Positions 33,321-40,339 of a DNA stretch of 64,000 nt are shown here, piece by piece. The stretch lies in NCBI RefSeq assembly GCF_009389715.1, contig NW_024067680.1, positions 806,001 to 870,000 of the forward strand. The letters run 5' to 3'. Made by a program: the position numbers and the translations under genes. This stretch comes from Phoenix dactylifera. Lineage: Eukaryota > Streptophyta > Magnoliopsida > Arecales > Arecaceae. The notes beneath the pieces were generated by a model, which saw nothing but the letters and a program-made list of their open reading frames with translations, was not told where the DNA came from and did no database searches. The first letter of the stretch is position 1. Every line of letters starts with the position of its first letter.

Positions 33321-35235
33321 ATGGATCCCCGTCCCGCCAGAGTTAGACCTACGGCGTCAGCTAGGAGACGTCGTGCTAGGATTGCTTCTCCCGAGCCTGC
33401 TCATATGCCATTGGACTCTCCTGAGTCAGAGCATGATGATATGCCCGCTAGGGGCGAAGACGATGAGTCCGTTGGACCATGTCCAGGAGGTCCAGAGGAT
33501 GAGTCCGTCCTGATCAGTTTCAGGACGCATATAGCAGCTTCCATCTGGAGGCAACAGGTATTGTTTATTTGTTATAGCATTATATTTTGTTTATTGATGT
33601 TTTATAAAGTAGTAGTAATTATACATTTATATTACAGGAACGAGCTCCACTAAAGTGCATGAACCATACTGCCAAGGTTGGTGAATGGAAGTGGTGGTCT
33701 TCAAACCAACCAAATACCAGGTTCAGAGCACTATTGAGGCAGTCGGGCCTCGTAGAGTTAGTACAGTGCTCTTATCGATTCATCGATAAGATTCTGATTT
33801 CGGGCTTCGTAGAGAGATGGCAGCCCGAGACGAACACCTTCCATATACCATTTGGCGAGATCACTATCACGTTGGATGATGTATCCGCCATTTTAGGGAT
33901 TCCTGTCGCAGGTTCCTCAGTATCAGTTTCTCCTGAGAGGATGAGTGATCGGGATGCTGAGGAGCTACTTGTGGAGTTGTTGGGGGTGTCAGCTGGAGAC
34001 GCGCGTCAGGAGGTACTGTCATCGCGCGGTCAGTCTGTGAGGATGGAGTGGCTGAGGACTCAGTTTCACTCTGTATCTGATAGAGACAGGCAGCAGAGGA
34101 TAGAGTGTGCAGCACGAGCCTATTTGTTATTTTTGTTAGGCTGCACACTCTTTGCTGATAAGAGTGGGACCAGGGTGCCTATAGCGTATCTGTGTTTACT
34201 GCGGGATCTGGATAGGGTGAGCACATATGCCTGGGGTACAGCTGCCTTAGCATATTTGTATCGGCAGTTGGGGATTGCGTCGAGGTCATCAGTGAGACAG
34301 ATCAGTGGTTATATGACGCTTCTGCAGGCATGGATTTATGAGCATTTTCCAGCACTCAGTCCTCACCCGTCGCTCGAGTATACTGATGCCAGTCCCCGCG
34401 TGCACCGCTGGATGCCCGGTACTCCATCCCGTACCACGATGGACCATTTAGTGGTTCTACGTGAGTCATTGGACCTTTTGAGCATCGATGAGGTACGTAT
34501 CATATTACCATTTGCTTGTGTTTGTCAGTACATTTAATATGCGATATAGTATAAAACTGAAATGGACCTTTTGTTTTACAGGTTATTTGGGATCCCCATC
34601 ATCGGCTTCGGGGAGATCGCCCATATATACCCGTCGCATTTTTTAGTGGCTCCATCAAGTGCCTTGATATCGTAGAACCCTATCATCCAGAAAGGGTTCT
34701 TAGACAGTTTGGTCGTATTCAGACCATCCCTCGAGCGCCACTAGCCCCTACGCGAGCCAACAGAGGTTCCACAGCAGGCTCGTACCGGATACATTACTCC
34801 TATATGGATCAGCTTTGGGAGCGGTGGGAGGACCACGTGCTGAGCCAGGCGAGCAGGAGCCACCCAGTTACCCGGCCATCAGACAGCGTACCGGGATACA
34901 TGGAGTGGTATCTCCGTATCACGCACGTTGCAGTTCAGCCTCCTCATCTGCGCTCGAGTACTCATTCTGGAGCTAGGGGAGGTCATGATGATGCTGACAT
35001 GCACCGGCGGCGTAATGCAGCTGCACTCGGTATCAGTACCGACATTGTACGGATGGGTCCCTCAGAGGCTACGTCACTAGGTGCCGGGCACCTATATGAT
35101 GCTATTTCTCAGATGCATCAGGTACTTCTGGGTGATGAGCCTGGCCCGAGTACAGCACCCTCTCATTCGGATCCAGGACCCTCTCATTCAGACGTACAGC
35201 AGTACACGCGTCGACGATGGCGTCATAGGGATTGA
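33321..35235 (+). CDS. PMD (plant mobile domain) protein encoded by the MULE
   Basis: Three exons join in phase 0: 33321-33557, 33638-34492 and 34582-35235, giving 581 residues. Introns are GT-AG (donors CAGGTATT and GAGGTACGT, acceptors ATTACAG and TTTACAG). Exon 1 encodes an Arg-rich then acidic leader. The rest is a PMD domain: hallmarks include the FHIPFGEITITLDDVSAILG segment, the LLGCTLFADKSGTRVPIAYL segment and WGTAALAYLYRQL. A Ser/Pro-rich tail ends in a basic RRRWRHRD. PMD proteins occur in host genes (MAIN, MAIL1) and in transposons; host members are needed to silence transposons in Arabidopsis. What the transposon version does is unknown. The 3' end with two GTAATCTTTGTAAAGCCT copies (about 35249 and 35308) follows. 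Confidence 0.9.
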
Positions 35236-35412
35236 TGATGGAGCCTTTGTAATCTTTGTAAAGCCTTTGATATTAATGAAAAATATATATTTTTGGTACA
35301 TTTACGTGTAATCTTTGTAAAGCCTGGCCCGTTCTATTTTACACAAATATAACAGTGCACATAACAATCAATCTAACAATGCGAAGACAGATATTTTTTG
35401 ATTTATATTGAT

Positions 35413-35467
35413 GATGGAGTTTCAAAAATTGTACATATATAAACAATCAATCTAACTCTACTGTCTT
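35413..35467 (-). repeat. Duplicate of the transposase terminal exon end
   Basis: This matches the transposase stop region: GATGGAGTTT here corresponds to about 35893, and the AAAATTGTACATATATAAA to CTACTGTCT part corresponds to 35945-35988. A gap of about 39 bp has been lost in this copy. The duplicate and the original bracket the captured AGO4/DRM block. Confidence 0.85.
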
Positions 35468-35489
35468 GCCTCCACCTCCCCCTGAGGAG

Positions 35490-35694
35490 ATGGAGTCCCG
35501 TGGGGGGTTTGACCCTGAATCTGATACGACTGATGTTCTGCCTCCACCTCCCCCTGAGGTACCTCCAAATGTTGTTCCAATCAAAGCTGACCCTGGACAA
35601 AGTTCCCCTCCAAAAAAGGCAGCAAAGCCTAAGAGGGTGCCAGTGGCAAGACCTGGCCTTGCAAGGAGAGGGCAGCCGATTAACCTCTTAACCA
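35490..35694 (+). pseudogene. AGO4-like: Captured 5' coding fragment of an AGO4-clade Argonaute
   Basis: From an ATG the frame reads through LPPPPPEVPPNVVPIKAD, then KPKRVPVARPGLARRGQP and INLLT. This is the typical N-terminus of AGO4/6/9 Argonautes (LPPPPP-x-PPN, then R-x-P-x-AR-x-G and GQ-x-I-x-LLTNHF). It breaks off just at the LLTN position. Only about 68 codons are present, without the PAZ, MID or PIWI domains, so it cannot act as an Argonaute. A 20-bp run, CCTCCACCTCCCCCTGAGG, occurs both at the left junction (about 35469) and inside the fragment (about 35540), a likely template-switch scar. AGO4 proteins carry 24-nt siRNAs in RdDM. Confidence 0.85.
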
Positions 35695-35722
35695 AGAACA
35701 TCACAGAGCCCTCTTTTCCAAC

Positions 35723-35890
35723 AAATGTGTTAATCATCTGCTCAAGCTTGTCACCGTTAAGTTCTTGTACATCAGAAAGGTCTATTAGTTCCCCTGTTTG
35801 ATTTGTTTGCTCCCACCAGCTCTTAAGTATGTTTCTGTTTACATCTGAAATCTCAACGGAAACAACAGTCGTCATATGTATTCCCAGCTG
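35723..35890 (-). pseudogene. DRM-like: Captured fragment of a DRM de novo DNA methyltransferase
   Basis: On the minus strand the frame runs LGIHMTTVVSVEISDVNRN, then ILKSWWEQTNQTGELIDLSD and ends at LEQMINTF. DRM2-type enzymes have VVSVEIS-x-VNRNILK followed by WEQTNQTGELI just before the catalytic GGSPCNN motif, so this is a piece of the methyltransferase fold that stops short of the catalytic cysteine. There is no start codon of its own. A linker (35695-35722) joins it to the AGO4 piece. The two pieces face each other. DRM enzymes place RdDM-directed methylation on transposons. Confidence 0.87.
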
Positions 35891-35968
35891 ATGATGGAGT
35901 TTCACAGTACATGACTCTAAGAGCCCCAAAAAATTTACAACTTTCAAAAATTGTACATATATAAATAA

Positions 35969-38900
35969 TCAATCTAACTCTACTGTCTCGCTAATTATAA
36001 CATTAGGTGAGATGCTCTCTTTGAACTGTTGAATCCGTGCTTCATATGAATTTTCCCATCCGGTAGCACAAGGAAGATGATATTTTCGCCAGTTGGTCGC
36101 TACTGGCGGAACGGGATGTCCCGGCAACAAGAACACCTTCAAAATTAGAAATAAGAAAATATTAATAGCTACAAAATTATAAATAAGCAAAATTAAATAA
36201 GCAAAATTAAATATTCGCAAGTGTTGTGAACGTAGTACCTCAACAAAATGATTTCCATTTACGAATCCGATAGCGATATCTTTGCGGGATAGAAGAGGTA
36301 CTGGCACAGAACGGAGAGGTAGGAAGGTCAGACATTGTTGCAACGAGAGATGGTATAGGACAACATTATAGCAGGATGCTATAAGATGACCCATGTCCGG
36401 CATAGTCATCCATCTGTCATATGGTGGACAATCATCATAATATGATAATGCATGAGTGATCTCAGCAATCGTCCCTTCCACACCATATAATGTGCGATAG
36501 TGGTCCGAATGACATTGCAACTCTTGCAATAAATCCTTCCTAACACGCACCCAGTCATCTTCTCCAAATCCCAGTAAGTCAGCTATTGCCCTAAATCCGC
36601 AATTCCCATCAGCTTTTACATCCTTGATATGCTGGATGTATGGTCTCAAGGCAGAAGGAATAGCATCAATATAGATAATGGGCGTATGTGACTGGGCTCT
36701 AGTACGAAAAATCTGCAAATAATATCAAATGATAGAAAATATGTAACAATGGCAGAACATGTCCCGTATCGGCACATCTCGGCACGGCACATCCCGTATC
36801 GGCACATCTCGGCACGGCACATCCCGTATCGGCACATCTCGGCACGGCACGTCCCGACATGTCCCGTATCGGCACATCTCGGCACGGCACGTCCCGACAT
36901 GTCCCGTATCGGCACATGACATACCGGCATGGCACGGACCGTCCCGTAGACGTTGTGATACCTATTGTAAGGAAATAAATATTTGGTACTTACCTTTTGC
37001 TTGGGCCGTCTCTTTTGAATCTGAGTAGATGGATTGCGGATGGTAACTTTCTCAACACCAGGTGAATAACTATCCTGTCCAGATAGAACCAACTCAAACG
37101 CAGACGGGTCACGTCGAGTAGACGTATCAACCTTCAGTGAAGCGCGCCCACGTGAACCGGTCTTCCGTTTTGCAGGCTCTAAAAGAGGTGTACTATCTGG
37201 ACTTGCAATCTCTCGTAACTTTTTGATCATCTGCAATTGAGAAGCCCCATCTAACTTCTTGAATCGTAGCGCAATCAAATCTAACTCTGCATCACAACTC
37301 AACTGAATTGGCTGCACGGGGGGGGTAGGCAGAATATCAAGTTTCCTCCAATGAGGATCTATGCAGTCGAGAGGAATGGGCCGACCTTCCACCCTGTACC
37401 GCGCAATCTGGTGAGCACATGGTATACCATGTGTGCGTCGAATAGCGCACCCACAATTTGAATCATCAAACCCAACTGAATTGGCTCGTTTCGATTGGGC
37501 GAGGACATGATTTAACGCACTTATAGATATGAAACCTCGCAACTCTTTGAATTCAGCTGGCTTGAAGTTGTGCTGCACTACCAATAAACTCTTCTCCAAT
37601 GAGGCTTTAACGGAGCTGTGCTGCAACTCAATCAATCCATGTATTCTAGTCCAAGATGACTCGAAACTTCCTTGGCTTGATCCAAGCTGCTTTTTGAGCT
37701 TTGCATGTGCACTCTCGACCCTAGTAAACAAATGAAAGTTAGATATAAGAATTGAGGCAAATTAAATTTAAATGAGTCTTTATTTGTGATACCTATTTGT
37801 CGTCACATTTCCGTAGTGCCTGCATGTATCAGTCCACGCCGCAACAAATCTTTCCTTGTATTTGCTCAGCCAAGTATCTGACACATACTGTAGTGCATCT
37901 GGATAGGTACCGAACTCTCTCTGCAGTGCACTCCAGCGATCATTATACTCGTCTTCCGTGGAGGACAGCACTAGTACATTCCAACTCATAATAAATTTAT
38001 CCCATTTCTCCTTCAATTCGAAAAATTTTTTGCACTTGGCCAAAACATTCCTACTAATATGCCATCTACATAATAAATGTCTAGCAGTAGGAAATACTCT
38101 ATGAATTGCATTCATCAAAGCCAAGTCTCTATCTGTAACAATCAACTCAGGCAAAACATCATCAGCTATGACACTGCGCAATCTCTCTAATGCCCAAGTA
38201 TAGCTTTCTTCCCCCTCAGAATTTAAGTATACAAAAGCAACTGAAAATGTCATGTCAGTAGATGTCACCCCCACAATCTCTAAGAGCGGAAGACGATACC
38301 TATTCGTCTTGTACGTGCAATCCATTATCAACACACGGGGAAATGCACGGAACAAATCAATGCTGCCAGGGTGTGCCCAAAATAAGTCATGCACAACATC
38401 CGTATTAGTACAATTCCTATGCCACTCAATATATTTAGCCTCTGATAATTTACCTAATAGATGTTGCATTTCAGACCTCCCGGCTTTCTCTGCAACCTTA
38501 AACCGTTGACGTACATTGTAGATAGTCTTGATAGTCGTAACATTGAGGGCATCTCTTTTCTTCAATGTGGATAATATGTCCTTTGGACGAACCAAACTCT
38601 TCGACATATCCACTAACAATTCCGTCTCCTGCTCAGATAATCTCCCTGCATATGAGTGCCCCTCCAGATTCTCTGCAGCGGGATGATTGTGCACTCCACA
38701 TACGACCAGTAATATCCAATCATCCGCAGTATCCAATTTCTTTCCTCTTAATGCAAAAGGGCATCCACACTTCTTTGTCCCACAGGCAGTCTTTATTCGC
38801 TTTTCTTTTGTGGTTCGGTACGTCCCACCCCTCTCACAACCTAACGTAATTCTGGGTTTCTTAGAAATGGTACCTGCATCGGATGATTTGATTACAACAA

Positions 38901-39509
38901 CAAAACCATTTCGCCTCCCAGCTTCACGACACCAATTACACAAGTCCTCTCTACTCTTGAAGATCTATACATTAAACAATTTATGTAAGTACACAGTTGT
39001 AAAAATAGCTCGCTAAACTAATACAAAATTGCACAATATATTATAATACCTCGTAAGTTGTAAATTCGCTTGTGTAATCCAGTACAAATTCTGATCCAAT
39101 TATACTCGATTCGGTTGTAGCATAGCCCTACATATAAAATAATTTATCACCAAGAATTAATGAATCAGAGGATCTGTTCGGCACAAAATTCAGCACGGCA
39201 CGCGATTTGGCACGAGAAGGCTTCTGTTCGGCTGCAGAGTGCCGAACAGAAGCCTTCTGTTCGGCTGCAGTGTGCCGGACAGAAGCCTTATGTTCGGCAC
39301 TGTGCAGCCGAACAGAAGCCTTCTGTTCGGTAGAGCGTTGCCGAACAGAAGGCTTCTGTTCGGCACTATGCAGCCGAACAGAAGCCTTTTGTTCGGCGAT
39401 CCAGTGCCGAACGGAGCACGAACCGTGAAAAAAAAAAACTTTCGAAACAAGGTGGAACACGTACCTTTGCGGCCGATTCTTCGTCCCAAATCACTAGTTG
39501 CTTGTCCAT
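35969..39509 (-). CDS. FAR1/MULE transposase fused to an OTU protease domain
   Basis: Six exons on minus join in frame to 887 residues: 39509-39465, 39127-39050, 38964-37793, 37720-36994, 36712-36239 and 36136-35969. All introns are GT-AG. Domains in order: FAR1-type zinc-finger region (CGCPFAL ... HNH, about 105-137); MULE transposase core with acidic residues in LIMDCTYK, VTDRDLA and RVESAH (about 257, 321 and 434); SWIM zinc finger CGCAIRRTHGIPCAH (about 520-535); then an OTU cysteine protease with DGNCGF (Cys near 711) and GNHFVE (His near 829), followed by FLLPGHPVPP. OTU proteins remove ubiquitin; why a transposase carries one is unknown. The first ATG lies outside the palindrome array, which falls in intron 1. 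Intron 5 (102 nt) is a multiple of three with no stop and could be retained. Confidence 0.88.
36761..36947. repeat. CGTATCGGCACATCTCGGCA repeats in transposase intron 4
   Basis: A 30-bp unit (CGTATCGGCACATCTCGGCA followed by CGGCAC...) repeats three times, then in a 40-bp form with an inserted CGTCCCGACA-type segment. The unit GGCACGGCAC also occurs at the inner edges of the two subterminal arrays. It lies between exons 4 and 5, so it is not coding. Confidence 0.85.
39176..39425. repeat. Right subterminal palindrome array of the MULE
   Basis: This is the inverted counterpart of 32951-33256: the outer end (GATCCAGTGCCGAACGGAGC) and the inner end (GGCACAAAATTCAGCACGGC) both match as reverse complements. 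It has about six palindromic units and lies in intron 1 of the transposase gene. Confidence 0.9.
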
Positions 39510-39723
39510 GCTTCGAATGGGGCTTAAATCTCCTTCAAAGATCGCCTAAACGATGTAAATGGATCGAGGGGTTTAAGGGGGGTTTGAGGGGTGGTTTTTT
39601 TTTTCCTTTTCAAAACGAAACGGAGGAGGAGACGGAGGAGGAGGAAGGGGGGTGTACTGAGAAAATTTCAAGGGCAATATGGTAATTACACTAAAGGTTA
39701 GTTTGGGTATTTTTTTTTTTTGG
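39510..39723. other. Right arm of the MULE, probable transposase promoter
   Basis: From the transposase ATG outward the minus strand is pyrimidine-rich (the plus strand has GGAGGAGGAGACGGAGGAGG near 39620) and ends in T/A runs next to the TIR. No clear TATA box is seen. Confidence 0.4.
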
Positions 39724-39772
39724 TTTTTGGGGGGTGTCCTGAGCAATCGGGGGGGTGTATTTAGAACTACCC
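39724..39772 (-). repeat. Right terminal inverted repeat of the MULE
   Basis: Reverse complement is identical to 32474-32522 over 49 bp. The 9-bp target duplication CTCGGAACC follows directly. Confidence 0.95.
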
Positions 39773-39849
39773 CTCGGAACCGGACCTCAGCCCCTGCTTT
39801 CATTTGGCCAACCACGCGGTACCGCCAGCCACGTACTAGCCTGTAAACA

Positions 39850-39968
39850 AACGACCACGCCCCCGGGATCCAGGAAATACGGGGAAAGAAACCAAAACCA
39901 GCAGTACTTAGCCCCTGGTTTTCTCTCGTGCCACCTCTCCCGTTCCTTCCATTGGCGGCTTTATATAC
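39850..39968 (+). promoter_or_regulatory. Promoter of DUF3774 gene 3
   Basis: The shared block is at 39850-39879 (CGCCCCCGGGATCCAGGAAA), diverged at its edges. The second block (CCTGGTTTTCTCTCG) is near 39915 and the TATA box (TTTATATAC) at about 39960-39968. The MULE ends only 77 bp upstream of the block. Confidence 0.75.
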
Positions 39969-40075
39969 CCCCCATTTCCTTCCACCAACCTCGTCAAAGC
40001 AATCTCCACCGAAAGCACGCTACTTTCTTCCATTAAAATCTTCTCTGGTTTCCCAGCGTTAGAGAAAGAGAAGAG

Positions 40076-40339
40076 ATGGCCTCTGCAAGCAAGGCTTCTT
40101 TGATCGTAGCGGCAAGCGTAGCGGCAGTAGAAACGCTCAAGGATCAAGCAGGGCTGTGCCGATGGAACTACGCCTTGAGGTCTCTCCACCAGCGAGCCAA
40201 GAGCAGCGTGGGATCTTTAAGTCAAGCCACCAGGATGTCTACCTCCATTGAAAGGAGCATTGGGAAGGTGGAGAGAGCGAAGAGGAGGGAGCAGACACTG
40301 GAGAAAGTCATGTACCTGAGCTGCTACGGGCCCAAATAG
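40076..40339 (+). CDS. Wound-induced DUF3774 protein, copy 3
   Basis: This 87-residue single-exon gene starts MASASKASLIVAAS and has VETLKDQ and CRWNYALRSL. It is the most diverged of the four similar copies: the serine run is missing, and the C-terminus reads VMYLSCYGPK where the others read CWGPN. Promoter and leader (AGAGAAGAG before the ATG) match the paralogues, so it is probably expressed. The changes at the otherwise constant C-terminus may mean altered function. Confidence 0.9.
   Translation: MASASKASLIVAASVAAVETLKDQAGLCRWNYALRSLHQRAKSSVGSLSQATRMSTSIERSIGKVERAKRREQTLEKVMYLSCYGPK

Larger units (their letters stand above)
32474..39772. mobile_element. Apparently autonomous MULE with PMD gene and transposase-OTU gene
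   Basis: The 7299-bp element has 49-bp perfect terminal inverted repeats (GGGTAGTTCTAAATACA... at 32474-32522 and inverted at 39724-39772) and a perfect 9-bp target duplication CTCGGAACC (32465-32473 and 39773-39781). Both points are typical of Mutator-like elements. Inside each end there is an array of GCCGAACAGAAG palindromes; the two arrays are inverted copies of each other. Two convergent, unbroken, spliced genes fill the interior: a PMD protein on plus and a transposase with an OTU domain on minus. Between them are captured AGO4 and DRM fragments. Everything needed for movement seems intact. Confidence 0.93.

Noticed and set aside
35447..35947. A 166-codon minus-strand frame that ends in the same TVELD as the transposase
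   Set aside because: Half of it is the antisense of the AGO4 fragment, so it is a mosaic rather than a normal protein. It is recorded instead as the capture block; a peptide from it cannot be fully excluded.
36646..37731. Transposase frame running on into a CRYGMCRAEM-type repeat peptide
   Set aside because: A strong donor (AAAGGTAAGT) ends the exon at 36994, and the repeat lies in intron 4, after which exon 5 resumes in frame.
37780..38943. Transposase starting at 38943
   Set aside because: That codon is TTG, not ATG. Two upstream exons (39127-39050 and 39509-39465) extend the frame to a real ATG with correct splice sites.
39128..39489. Similar repeated-peptide frames at the right MULE array
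   Set aside because: Same cause as on the left; the transposase splice model passes over this stretch as intron 1.
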